Part shown: positions 15,783 to 23,163 of the stretch, piece after piece
Layout: every line of letters begins with the position of its first letter
Position numbering within the stretch: position 1 is the first letter of the stretch
From: a virus
Virus record (IMG/VR): IMGVR_UViG_3300036715_000585
Coordinates: 1-27,865 of that record
DNA: 27,865 bases
Reading direction: 5' to 3' (one strand)
The notes under the pieces: generated by a model
Seen by the model: the letters and a program-made list of their open reading frames with translations, nothing else
Told to the model about the DNA's origin: nothing
Databases searched by the model: none
Translations under genes and position numbers: made by a program

Positions 15783-17387
15783 TTATGCTACGTGTTGTAA
15801 ATTATGTGAAGCCTGGTACTTAACGAACTCAACTAAAATTGCACGAATCTTATTCTTGTCATTTCCAAACTCGCGTGTAGCCATAAAGGTACTGATTGCA
15901 TCCTGATTATCAATAAATATAGCCTTAGTATCAACTGGCTGAACAACTATCATAGACTGCGCTTCAACAACAACGGGCTGGTTGATATTTACCTTTAATT
16001 CGCACTCGATCTCGCTAATTTTCGTAAGCCGCTCAATTTCAGCAGCAACCTTTGCATCAGCTTCTGCTTGTATTGCTACGCGCTGCGCATCAACCTTGGC
16101 AGCTTCTGCTACTTTATGCGATTCAATACGTGAAGTAACAAGCAAATCAAAATCATCGCGCTGCTTAGTTATAATCTGTTGCAAGTCTGAAAATAGGAAT
16201 TTATATTCTTCCACTGTTCGCATTGCATCTAGTTTGTTGCGATAGTCACTTGCCAAAATATCGGCTTCTGATTTTGCATTAGCTAATACTGTACTAACTG
16301 CATCATGCCATGCTGATAACAAGCGCTTTCCTTTCATTGCGCCAGAAAAATCAGGTGATGATAGATTTAATCGTATTGGCTTAATTTCATTTTCCAACAT
16401 ATTGATGTAGTCTGCATATTCAGATTTTGCTGAGTTGATAATAGCCAGCTTCTTAGCTTCTTTTTCAGCTGCAACATCTTTTTCCAGCTTTAATGCTGTC
16501 ACGCGCAAATCTTCGTGCCATGCGTCTATCATACGTGCAGCTTCACCAATGGTAACTGTCTGTTCAAGCATCTGAGCTTTTGCCAGCTTCAACTTGTCGC
16601 ATGTTTCGCGGAACTGCTTTGCAGCAGCTTCTGCATTACTAAAGTCTTGATCAGTGATAAGTGCAATTGCTCGTACTTCTGCTAATTTTTTAGTCAGAGC
16701 TTCGCCAAATTCGCGCATGTTGCTAGTAGTGATCTCGCCTTGTGCTTGGATGAAAAGAGCAGGTAATTCAATCACTACATTAGCCTTGGGCGCTTCAACG
16801 ATCACTGCTGGCACGTATGTAGCCAGATCCTTTTCAAACTGCACCCACCCTGCTTGTATCTGCTTACGCAACTGCATATCTGGTTCATACCAGACGATAA
16901 CCTTTTCAACTAGAACATCATCGTCATCAAAACTGCTCGCCATAAATAAACATTTATCAGCGCCAGATATAAGTAATTGCTGTTCCATTTGTACGCGGTA
17001 CATTGCTGGCAAGTCGCTTTGTGACTTAACTTGGCGCAGGTCGTTGTTTAGCGTCTTATGCTCAAAGCATATATTCTCTGCCATTGTTAGTCCGTCAAAG
17101 CTGGCTGATAGCTTTCCAAGCGTACCTGTGACTGGGAATAACTCCTCGCCCACGATACCTTCGGCTATTGGTCGTGCTAATGCTTCAAGCCTATGACCTT
17201 TATCAAATCGGCGCTGTGTCGCTACGTCCACCTCTGGCACAATACCTGTTGCCAGTTCATGCATAAGCTGTGTTAGTGTCTTGTATTTCGATACACCCAT
17301 CATTGCGGGTGCGTCAGACGCATTGAAGTGTGCTGATCTGTGTGTGTGCCATTCTGGCGTGCCTTGCTCTACGTTTACGATATTCAT
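15783..17387 (-). CDS. YqaJ-type phage exonuclease with long coiled-coil extension
   Basis: The 534-residue protein carries a lambda-exonuclease/YqaJ-fold nuclease in its first 200 residues: GTPEWHTHRSAHFNASDAPA, GHRLEAL (E68), SFDGL (D98), EHK (E109, K111) and QMEQQLL, the D-ExK core plus family motifs. It should resect double-stranded ends 5'-3' to feed RecT. Residues about 220-470 are helical and Lys/Glu/Ala-rich, an extension absent from lambda Exo (about 226 residues) but common in this phage subgroup. The start overlaps the RecT stop (ATGA), so the pair is translationally coupled. Confidence 0.9.
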   Translation of the reverse strand: MNIVNVEQGTPEWHTHRSAHFNASDAPAMMGVSKYKTLTQLMHELATGIVPEVDVATQRRFDKGHRLEALARPIAEGIVGEELFPVTGTLGKLSASFDGLTMAENICFEHKTLNNDLRQVKSQSDLPAMYRVQMEQQLLISGADKCLFMASSFDDDDVLVEKVIVWYEPDMQLRKQIQAGWVQFEKDLATYVPAVIVEAPKANVVIELPALFIQAQGEITTSNMREFGEALTKKLAEVRAIALITDQDFSNAEAAAKQFRETCDKLKLAKAQMLEQTVTIGEAARMIDAWHEDLRVTALKLEKDVAAEKEAKKLAIINSAKSEYADYINMLENEIKPIRLNLSSPDFSGAMKGKRLLSAWHDAVSTVLANAKSEADILASDYRNKLDAMRTVEEYKFLFSDLQQIITKQRDDFDLLVTSRIESHKVAEAAKVDAQRVAIQAEADAKVAAEIERLTKISEIECELKVNINQPVVVEAQSMIVVQPVDTKAIFIDNQDAISTFMATREFGNDKNKIRAILVEFVKYQASHNLQHVA

Positions 17388-18412
17388 TCTTCCGCCTCCA
17401 TTTCTGCTAAAAATTCACTGTGGTCAATTTCAACTAAACTCGGTTTATCTGCTAACGCATAAATCATCGCTTTTTGCTCTATTGTAATGCTGTGCTTAGA
17501 TTCAATAGTTGCAATAATGTCGTCAGGCGTTTTCTTACATGCTGCAATTAGCTTTCCCCATGTGTCCAAGTTTTCATTAAGTTTCTCATCAGTATAGGCT
17601 GGCTTAGTTTTAACTTCTGGATCTGCTAGCACTTCTTGATCATCCTCATTAACAGGAATCCACTCGCCAGCAATAGCATCATTCACATTCAGACCTTGGC
17701 TACCTGTAGCTGCCGCATTATCTAGTTCAACAGCACGTGACAATTCGGTACTCATCGGCATGTATTTCAGAACTTGCAACAAAACAACCTTACGCGCATA
17801 CATTTCCATGTTTTCATAAGCATAGTGTTTATCACCAACCTTGTTATATTTTTGCAGATGACGCTTAACACGTGCAATTGACCATACCTCAGTGATTGCG
17901 GTATCTGATCCTTTTACTTTCCCGCAGGCATAAACATGAGTAGGCTCACCCTCTCCATGCATATCTCCAGGTATGTGAGTGCATTTAGGATCATCGCCTA
18001 ACTGGTAATCAAATTTGTCACCAGCGAATACCGCACCTGTCCATACTGAAGCCTGTCCAGATCTGGATACCAAATCAACTAAACCCTTCCAGCCAGGTAT
18101 AAATTGGCATTCCCAAGTTTTTTCCCATACATTGCCTACTTTTTTATTCTTTGCATAAGGAAGCAGGTAAGCTCTACCAAGCGTATCTGGTTCAAGTCCA
18201 AGTTGTGCGGCTTGAATAACGGCGGCAAATACACTGCGAGGATCGCATTCAGCAAGTTTTGGTGTACGACGAAATGCCGTTAGTGCAATGCGGCTCATTC
18301 TGTCGCCATTCAGGTGAGCAGGAAGCGCACGCTGAATCTCTGGTAGAAATGATTTAAGCATTGCTGGAAAATCTTTTTGTTGACGATCTTGTGATGTAAC
18401 TGATGTGCTCAT
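17384..18412 (-). CDS. recT: RecT-family single-strand annealing protein
   Basis: From the ATG at 18412 (GAGAGG about 7 nt upstream) the product is 342 residues. The RecT core is clear: FLPEIQRALPAHLNGDRMSR, SVFAAVIQAAQLGLEPDTLG, YLLPYAKNKK, CQFIPGWKGLVDLVSRSG and YARKVVLLQVLKYMP. The family promotes annealing and strand exchange between homologous single strands and works with an exonuclease, here encoded next. The C-terminal about 100 residues are acidic and variable. A TTG 15 nt upstream is an alternative start but lacks an SD. Confidence 0.95.
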   Translation of the reverse strand: MSTSVTSQDRQQKDFPAMLKSFLPEIQRALPAHLNGDRMSRIALTAFRRTPKLAECDPRSVFAAVIQAAQLGLEPDTLGRAYLLPYAKNKKVGNVWEKTWECQFIPGWKGLVDLVSRSGQASVWTGAVFAGDKFDYQLGDDPKCTHIPGDMHGEGEPTHVYACGKVKGSDTAITEVWSIARVKRHLQKYNKVGDKHYAYENMEMYARKVVLLQVLKYMPMSTELSRAVELDNAAATGSQGLNVNDAIAGEWIPVNEDDQEVLADPEVKTKPAYTDEKLNENLDTWGKLIAACKKTPDDIIATIESKHSITIEQKAMIYALADKPSLVEIDHSEFLAEMEAEE

Positions 18413-18455
18413 TTTATGTCCTCTCAATCTTTTTTTGCTTCAAAAATCCCATATT

Positions 18456-18611
18456 TCATATCATCCACCCTAACGCCACGCAAACAATGACCACAACAAC
18501 TATTGACCAAAATATCGCCTTGAATAATGGCGTATTATCTGGGTCTGGCTGAAAATCATTACGTGTGTAACGTCCGCTTTGTTGCGTTATACCGTATTTA
18601 CCTTTGTACAT
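18456..18611 (-). CDS. Small single-TM protein, first gene of leftward operon
   Basis: The ATG at 18611 has an excellent SD (GAAGGAG, 7-nt spacing), preferred over the earlier in-frame ATG at 18653, which lies inside the promoter. The 51 residues comprise a basic/polar N-terminus (MYKGKYGITQQSGRYTRNDF) and a C-terminal membrane segment (about 31-50). As first gene from the leftward promoter it is expressed early. Its position resembles lambda kil/N-region small genes, but no function can be assigned. Confidence 0.65.
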   Translation of the reverse strand: MYKGKYGITQQSGRYTRNDFQPDPDNTPLFKAIFWSIVVVVIVCVALGWMI

Positions 18612-18640
18612 TTTTACACTCCTTCGCTCGTTGAAATTTG

Positions 18641-18649
18641 CAACAGTTG
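18641..18649. promoter_or_regulatory. Candidate operator palindrome CAACAGTTG
   Basis: The 9-bp perfect palindrome CAAC-A-GTTG is centred close to the predicted start point (about 18647) of the leftward promoter and overlaps a TTGACA hexamer facing right (18647-18652). It is a plausible binding site for the Cro-like protein encoded at 18772. No second copy was noticed in the intergenic region. Confidence 0.35.
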
Positions 18650-18653
18650 ACAA

Positions 18654-18682
18654 ATATTAAGCCATCTAAATTAAATAAGCAA
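18654..18682 (-). promoter_or_regulatory. Leftward early promoter (sigma70-like)
   Basis: On the minus strand TTGCTT (18682-18677) and TAATAT (18659-18654) are separated by exactly 17 bp, in an AT-rich stretch. They match the -35 and -10 consensus at 3/6 and 4/6. Transcription would begin near 18647, 36 bases before the first leftward gene. This is the analogue of lambda pL by position. Confidence 0.5.
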
Positions 18683-18712
18683 CACTTTTTTAATAAAAAT
18701 AAAACAATCTAA

Positions 18713-18771
18713 TTCCGCAATATTAAAATATAGGTTATGATATAGTTGAAACTTAACTTAAAGGAGATAAA
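18713..18771 (+). promoter_or_regulatory. Rightward early promoter region and SD
   Basis: TATGAT (18736-18741) matches the -10 consensus at 5/6, but no good -35 lies 16-18 bp upstream (TTCCGC at 18713 is poor), so the promoter may be weak, activated or regulated. Alternatively the TTGACA at 18647 with a weak TTAAAT downstream could start a longer transcript. AAAGGAGATAAA before the ATG at 18772 is a strong SD. Confidence 0.4.
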
Positions 18772-18978
18772 ATGGATTTATTGGCCAACAAAATTATTGA
18801 CGCAATTGGCGGAACAAATGCTACGGCTAAAATGATGAATAAGTCTGCCGCCGCGATAAGCCAGTGGCGAAGAAACTCAATTCCTGCAGACTGCCTGGAG
18901 TTGATAAGATACAGAAAGCCTAAAATTTATAAAGCTGTCATGGCTGAAATTGAAACATGCCAACAGCATCAACAATAA
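18772..18978 (+). CDS. Cro-like HTH repressor
   Basis: The 68-residue protein is mostly one helix-turn-helix: IIDAIGGTNATAKMMNKSAA followed by AISQWRRNSIPADCLELI. This is the GG-x-x-x-x-A pattern and 'SQW ... IP' recognition-helix end seen in phage Cro and YdaS-type proteins (P22 Cro-like). It is the first gene of the rightward early operon, facing the leftward promoter, as cro does in lambdoid phages. It likely binds the intergenic region to turn down early transcription. No CI partner is encoded in the window. Confidence 0.8.
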   Translation: MDLLANKIIDAIGGTNATAKMMNKSAAAISQWRRNSIPADCLELIRYRKPKIYKAVMAEIETCQQHQQ

Positions 18979-19012
18979 CTATTATTATTCCATCACTGGA
19001 TTAGGGTTATAT

Positions 19013-19924
19013 ATGAGCAAGCGAAGATTCGCCATGGTTTCCGAGGCAATGCTATCAGATGATAGGCTGACAGGTCGACAATTCAAAGTTCTTTGTGCGT
19101 TGCGCTTGTTTGCAAGTTCAGACACAGGAATTGCGCACCCTAAAAGATCACAATTAACTGAGTTAATAGGGGTGTCTGAGAGTAAGATCACTGACGACAC
19201 TCGCGCACTAGAATTGTTTGGATGGATCACAAGATCAGGTGATGGTGGGAGGTCAACATCTAATGTTTATGTGATTTTTGATGAGCCAACAAATGTTATA
19301 AAACATACACCAAAACAGGGTGCATTAACACACCCCAAAACGGTAGAGGTTAAAACAAATAAACCTACCCCGAAACAGGTATTAACCTACCCCGAAATGG
19401 GGTGTAAACCTACCCCGAAACGGTGTACTAACCTACCCCGAAACGGGGTATGGCAAGTAACAGACCATAAACAGACCAGTAACAGACCAGTAACAGACCA
19501 TTTGCAAACCACACCTGCAACCGCTGTCGCAGTTGCTGCCAAAAGCAAGGTTTTATCTGATAACGAAAAACAGGTTTGTCGAGAAACTTGGCAGGCATAC
19601 TCAACAGGATATTTTGAACGCTACGGAATCGAGCCAGTTCGCAATGCTAAGGTTAGTAAACAGGTTGTTGATTTTTGCAAGCGAGTACCTCAATCAGAAG
19701 CCCCAAGTATCGCAAGATTCTTTGTTGCAAGTAACTCATCGTTTTACGTTGGCAGGGGACATCAGTTTGGTAATCTGCTTGCCGATGCTGAAAAAATGCG
19801 CACCGAGTGGGCTACTGGACGAAGCATGACAACAGCCACAGCACGTCAGATAGATTCAACACAATCTAATTTTAACGCTATCGAACAAGCGTTATCCATG
19901 TCGGCAGAAAGGAAACTAGCATGA
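19013..19924 (+). CDS. Phage replication initiator (lambda O-like) with internal iterons
   Basis: From the ATG at 19013 the protein is 303 residues; an in-frame ATG at 18950 would overlap the Cro-like gene and is disfavoured. Residues about 5-90 form a winged helix (LTGRQFKVLCALRLF, RSQLTELIGVSESKITDDTR, ELFGWITRSGDGGRS), the DNA-binding half of lambda O/DnaD-like phage initiators. The central part (about 98-175) is low-complexity and Thr/Pro/Lys-rich because the DNA there is a repeat array. The C-terminal half (about 185-300) would contact the helicase loader. Architecture and gene order (Cro-like, O-like, partner) match lambdoid phages. It overlaps the next gene as ATGA. Confidence 0.8.
   Translation: MSKRRFAMVSEAMLSDDRLTGRQFKVLCALRLFASSDTGIAHPKRSQLTELIGVSESKITDDTRALELFGWITRSGDGGRSTSNVYVIFDEPTNVIKHTPKQGALTHPKTVEVKTNKPTPKQVLTYPEMGCKPTPKRCTNLPRNGVWQVTDHKQTSNRPVTDHLQTTPATAVAVAAKSKVLSDNEKQVCRETWQAYSTGYFERYGIEPVRNAKVSKQVVDFCKRVPQSEAPSIARFFVASNSSFYVGRGHQFGNLLADAEKMRTEWATGRSMTTATARQIDSTQSNFNAIEQALSMSAERKLA
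19303..19453 (+). repeat. Iteron array, putative replication origin
   Basis: Four copies of ACCTACCCCGAAA begin at 19363, 19385, 19408 and 19431 (periods 22, 23, 23). Two degenerate copies precede them, starting at 19303 (ACATACACCAAAA) and 19328 (ACACACCCCAAAA). Each unit is a quasi-palindrome; the last is a perfect TACCCCG-AAA-CGGGGTA. Position inside the O-like initiator gene matches the lambda origin design, where iterons bind O. Confidence 0.7.
19460..19500 (+). repeat. Four 11-bp tandem repeats next to the iterons
   Basis: ACAGACCA occurs at 19460, 19471, 19482 and 19493, exactly 11 bp apart, with spacers TAA, GTA and GTA. The period is about one helical turn, so identical faces would be presented to a protein. 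The array begins about 7 bases after the last iteron and is probably part of the origin. Confidence 0.65.
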
Positions 19925-20595
19925 GTACAGAAACCATTATCCGAGCTTTAGGGGTAACAGCCGAAGCAATGGGGCAGCAGATAAGCCCAGCAGGTTTGCT
20001 GATGATGGCCGATGACTTGAACAGTTATGGCGATGAATCTGTTTTGCAAGCGTTGACGCTGGTTAGACGCGAATGCAGGCGATTAACTGTTGCTGACGTT
20101 GTTGACCGAATTCAATCTGCCGATGGTAGACTAAACTCCGATGAAGCGTGGGCAAATTCCATGCTTGCAAATGATGAGGCTGAAACTATAGTTTGGACTG
20201 AGGAAGAATCACAAGCATTCTGGATAGCAAGACCATTGCTTGAAATAAATGACCGCACAGGGGCAAGGATGGCTTTTCGCAATGCTTATGACAGGTTGTG
20301 TTCCGAAGCTCGAAAAAATCGCAAGGCGGCTGTTTGGAGTGTTTCTGAGGGGTGGGATATTGACCGCAGAAGATTGGTTATTGAATCGGCGGTTCAAGTT
20401 GGTCGATTAAGTGCGAGTTATGCGCGTGGCTTGTTGCCTCCGCCCGAAGCAAGCCAAGAGCGAATAGGAACTGTTTTATCACTGGTATCAAACAACGGAC
20501 TATTAACCGATAAAGCTGCAACCGCATTAGATCGAGAGATCGCAAACAAACGTTTAGCCGAGATAAAAAAAATGCTAAAAAAAGGAGCTGCATGA
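19921..20595 (+). CDS. Probable replication partner / helicase-loader-type protein
   Basis: The 224-residue product begins at an ATG overlapping the initiator stop (ATGA). It has no Walker A motif, so it is not a DnaC-type ATPase. The N-terminal region (MGQQISPAGLLMMADDLNSY, then LQALTLVRRECRRLTVADVV) is helical and resembles the small helical domain seen in phage replication partners that act on loaders or primase. A Trp-rich central region and basic C-terminus (KRLAEIKKMLKKGAA) follow. By position it is the analogue of lambda P; this is inference from order, not from a motif. Confidence 0.6.
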   Translation: MSTETIIRALGVTAEAMGQQISPAGLLMMADDLNSYGDESVLQALTLVRRECRRLTVADVVDRIQSADGRLNSDEAWANSMLANDEAETIVWTEEESQAFWIARPLLEINDRTGARMAFRNAYDRLCSEARKNRKAAVWSVSEGWDIDRRRLVIESAVQVGRLSASYARGLLPPPEASQERIGTVLSLVSNNGLLTDKAATALDREIANKRLAEIKKMLKKGAA

Positions 20596-20834
20596 TGAGC
20601 GCATTACTTCCAAAGATGCTTCCAGGAACGAGTAAAAATCATTCGCAATGTGCGTTCCTACTGATGGAGCGCGAGGCTAACGGTGAAAAATTATCATATT
20701 TAAGCAAAAAGTAGTGGCGTGAAGTTTTTTGGTATGACGCGCTAGTGAGCGCAAGAGCCGCACGCGATGCAATCATACTTTATGGTGATGATAACTGGCT
20801 AGTTATACCTAAGTTTTTAGGAGTCGCAGCATAA
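20595..20834 (+). pseudogene. Small phage protein interrupted by in-frame amber codon
   Basis: The ATG at 20595 has AAAGGAG 7 nt upstream. The frame encodes 39 residues (MSALLPKMLPGTSKNHSQCA ... LSYLSKK), meets TAG at 20712, then continues for 39 sense codons (WREVFWYDALVSARAARDAI ... KFLGVAA) to TAA at 20832-20834, where it overlaps the next gene as TAATG. The second half is fully protein-like, has no start codon of its own with an SD, and its end is coupled to the next gene. Either an amber mutation or readthrough; function unknown. Confidence 0.6.
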
Positions 20835-20995
20835 TGCTACCCGTACAAGACGCAGCATCGTTTCTAATCGCGAGCAAAACAAAAGAATACCGCCGTGAGT
20901 GTTTGGATTACTGGAAAAATTTACACGGTGATGAGTATTCCGACAAGGTCGAGCGCATGGTTATGAAAATTTGGAAAGGTCGTAAACGTGGATGA
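20834..20995 (+). CDS. Small basic helical protein (53 aa)
   Basis: The ATG overlaps the previous stop (TAATG), with AGGAG about 10 nt upstream. The 53 residues (MLPVQDAASFLIASKTKEYR, then LDYWKNLHGDEYSDKVERMV and a basic tail KIWKGRKRG) resemble short phage proteins with a 'REYLDRVE...' helix pair that sit near replication genes. The last 8 bases overlap the GTG start of the zinc-finger gene. Function unknown. Confidence 0.55.
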   Translation: MLPVQDAASFLIASKTKEYRRECLDYWKNLHGDEYSDKVERMVMKIWKGRKRG

Positions 20996-21191
20996 ATTTG
21001 ATAGAGCAAGTGATTTAGAGCAGAAGTACCGAGATGCGGCAATCAGCCAAACCCATTCCACGGCAGTAAAGCTGGCGTATTCAGGCCAGTGCTACAACTG
21101 CCAGGAGCCACTAGATGCTGGCTTATTTTGCGATACTAATTGTCAGAGAGACTGGCAAAAAAGAATGGATGCGAAGCATGGCAAAAATTAA
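20988..21191 (+). CDS. Small zinc-finger protein
   Basis: A GTG start with GGAAAGG about 8 nt upstream gives 67 residues. C35, C38, C48 and C52 (CYNCQEPLDAGLFCDTNCQR) form a CxxC-x9-CxxxC zinc site followed by a basic WQKR helix. This treble-clef-like motif is seen in short phage proteins and in DksA/TraR-like zinc fingers, though the acidic tip of DksA is missing. It may bind RNA polymerase or nucleic acid; this is inference. Confidence 0.65.
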   Translation: MDEFDRASDLEQKYRDAAISQTHSTAVKLAYSGQCYNCQEPLDAGLFCDTNCQRDWQKRMDAKHGKN

Positions 21192-21639
21192 ACAGAAGAA
21201 AGTTTCGGCAATGGGTGGACTTGGTGCGATAGTCGGCGCACGGCAACTGACTGACGACCAGCGCACTGATCTAAACATACACAATCACATGGCGCTGGAA
21301 AACCTGCTAAACGGCGGCGGCTTGCGTGATTTTGAAATTATCGCGGCATTATCTAATTTGACGAAAGTGATCGATGATAAGTATTTTCACAGCAAGAAAT
21401 CAGAAGATATAGAAGAATCCAAATCGCATATTAAAACCGCGTATGAGCTATCTAAAAATCGCGGCGTGTATTTTCTTACGTCAGACGCGATTAGAGCCGC
21501 AAAGGAGCTGATAGCATTGCACGATGCTCAGTTGCATATGATAACGCAACGCGAGATGCGGGAAGCTGTTGCAGAAACGCAAAGACTTGAAAAAGTAGAG
21601 CGGAAGACCGATAAACAAAACAGCGATTTATCTTTTTAA
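21178..21639 (+). CDS. Helical phage protein of unknown function
   Basis: From the ATG at 21178 the product is 153 residues, overlapping the end of the zinc-finger gene by 14 nt. A basic start (MAKIKQKKVSAMGGLGAIVG) is followed by helices (NIHNHMALENLLNGGGLRDF, LSNLTKVIDD) and a C-terminal coiled coil (REMREAVAETQRLEKVERKT). An alternative TTG/ATG upstream at 21115 lies inside the previous gene and is unlikely. Related helical proteins sit near phage DNA-metabolism genes; no activity is known to me. Confidence 0.6.
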   Translation: MAKIKQKKVSAMGGLGAIVGARQLTDDQRTDLNIHNHMALENLLNGGGLRDFEIIAALSNLTKVIDDKYFHSKKSEDIEESKSHIKTAYELSKNRGVYFLTSDAIRAAKELIALHDAQLHMITQREMREAVAETQRLEKVERKTDKQNSDLSF

Positions 21640-21653
21640 TTTGAAAGTAAATA

Positions 21654-21791
21654 ATGTATAAACTTACTTGGTCATACGGTGGCATAGAACTAGAGAAAAT
21701 AGTAAACGAAGCCGCGTTAAATGCGGCTATCGACGAATTGCTAATGACAACTAGCATTGTTATTGTCGAGTTGATGAAAGATGATAAATGA
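21654..21791 (+). CDS. Small protein (45 aa) coupled to the methyltransferase
   Basis: The ATG at 21654 opens 45 codons (MYKLTWSYGGIELEKIVNEA, then LNAAIDELLMTTSIVIVELM) ending at TGA 21789-21791, which overlaps the methyltransferase ATG as ATGA. The SD is weak (GAAAG). Short beta-helix-beta proteins of this size are common in phages. The exact coupling makes it likely real. Confidence 0.55.
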   Translation: MYKLTWSYGGIELEKIVNEAALNAAIDELLMTTSIVIVELMKDDK

Positions 21792-22816
21792 ACGTACTAT
21801 CATGCTTCGACGGTATGTCGTCAGGTCAGATAGCACTGAACCGTATCGGCATAAAGCCAGATATTTATTACGCTGCTGAGATAGATAAATATGCTATCCA
21901 AGTCACGCAGCGCAATTACCCTGACACCGTGCAGCTAGGAAGCGTATTGGACTGGCAAAGCTGGAATATAGACTGGGCTAGTATTGACTTAGTGACTGGC
22001 GGGTTTCCATGTCAGGCTTGGTCAGTAGCAGGTAAAGGACTAGGCGACAAAGACCCACGCGGAGCATTGTTCTGGACGTTCCTGTACATTATTAAGAATG
22101 TGATGGTACATAACCAAAATGCTAAATTCTTGATGGAAAACGTCAAGATGAAGCATGAATTTGAGCAGTACATCACGCACCACACTGAGCAAGCGTTGGG
22201 GCATGTACAAAAGACGCTAATTAACTCGGCACTGGTATCTGCCCAAAGCCGCCAGCGTTATTACTGGACGAACTTTGCGGTGTCGCAACCAGCGGATAAA
22301 GGAATTGTTATGGCTGATATTCTCGAAAGTGAAGTTAGCGACATCTTTATATCACAAACACCAAAAAATCATGATGGAGGTAATCAACTAAACCCAGATT
22401 ACAAATCGCAAGCCAATACGATACATCTGGTGGAAGGAAAAGCGCCGACTATCTGCGCAGGAACGCATGGATATGCACTAGGGCATATTCCAGTATGCGG
22501 TGCGATTAGAGGGCGTTATATTGTTGACGGCAAGCGGCAGGACCACAAGCTGAAAACCGCAGGACTAACAGAGCAACGACTTGAGGTTAGACAAGACGGG
22601 AAAACAAATACACTAACCACGGTGCAAAAAGATAACGTGGTGGTTTATTCCGGCATTCGCTATCGTAAGCTGACACCCGTAGAATGCGAAAGATTACAGA
22701 CAGTACCCGATAACTTTACTGACTGTGTAAGCAACACGCAGCGATATAAGATGATTGGCAATGGCTGGACGGTTGATGTAATCGCTCACATACTAAAAGA
22801 CGGATTAAAACAATGA
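21788..22816 (+). CDS. DNA (cytosine-5) methyltransferase
   Basis: The 342-residue enzyme shows the C5-methyltransferase motifs in order: motif I VLSCFDGMSSGQIAL for AdoMet binding; motif IV GGFPCQAWSVAG with catalytic C75; motif VI ENV; motif VIII QSRQRYYW; motif IX RKLTPVECERLQTVPDNF; and motif X RYKMIGNGWTVDVIAHI. The target-recognition region (about 190-290) is unusual and short. It transfers a methyl group to cytosine C5 in an unknown target sequence. No restriction enzyme is adjacent, so its role is probably self-protection of phage DNA against host restriction. The FDGMSSGQIAL form is typical of phage orphan enzymes. Confidence 0.9.
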   Translation: MNVLSCFDGMSSGQIALNRIGIKPDIYYAAEIDKYAIQVTQRNYPDTVQLGSVLDWQSWNIDWASIDLVTGGFPCQAWSVAGKGLGDKDPRGALFWTFLYIIKNVMVHNQNAKFLMENVKMKHEFEQYITHHTEQALGHVQKTLINSALVSAQSRQRYYWTNFAVSQPADKGIVMADILESEVSDIFISQTPKNHDGGNQLNPDYKSQANTIHLVEGKAPTICAGTHGYALGHIPVCGAIRGRYIVDGKRQDHKLKTAGLTEQRLEVRQDGKTNTLTTVQKDNVVVYSGIRYRKLTPVECERLQTVPDNFTDCVSNTQRYKMIGNGWTVDVIAHILKDGLKQ

Positions 22817-23097
22817 CCACAAACATCAAGATCATCTCATCTGAATGCTATGCCCTAACAGATAACGCTATCAGACTAATGGCCAGCGCACCAAACAGCA
22901 TAGGCAGGATGGAGATTGTGCAATATGTACAAATAGGCCGTGTTTATGCCGATTCGGTGCTGGACGGAAAGCGATTATATGTTGATGTGATAACGGGTAG
23001 CATATTTGACTGCAACGGGGTATCTATTGACGGACTAGGCAAGCTGGACATGAGTACGTTAAAAATAACAATAAAAAGGATGTGCTGGCGTGGATAA
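22813..23097 (+). CDS. Small protein downstream of the methyltransferase, unknown
   Basis: The 94-residue product begins with an ATGA overlap. It reads as a small mixed alpha/beta domain (IKIISSECYALTDNAIRLMA, IGRVYADSVLDGKRLYVDVI, GSIFDCNGVSIDG) with a basic C-terminus. No family recognised; translational coupling suggests co-expression with the methyltransferase. Confidence 0.6.
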   Translation: MTTNIKIISSECYALTDNAIRLMASAPNSIGRMEIVQYVQIGRVYADSVLDGKRLYVDVITGSIFDCNGVSIDGLGKLDMSTLKITIKRMCWRG

Positions 23098-23163
23098 AAT
23101 CTGATGATTCACGGACAGCTAACCCAATGGCGTACAATAACAGGCGCAAGGATGAGCAAGACG

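Noticed and set aside
16654-17196. 180-codon plus-strand open frame opposite the exonuclease
   Set aside because: Shadow frame within the YqaJ gene, with low-complexity Ser/Thr/Ile composition and no SD.
18647-18676. Perfect TTGACA facing right as the main rightward promoter
   Set aside because: The only -10 candidates at acceptable distance are weak (TTAAAT at 18 bp), so it is kept only as an alternative; it overlaps the leftward start point and palindrome.
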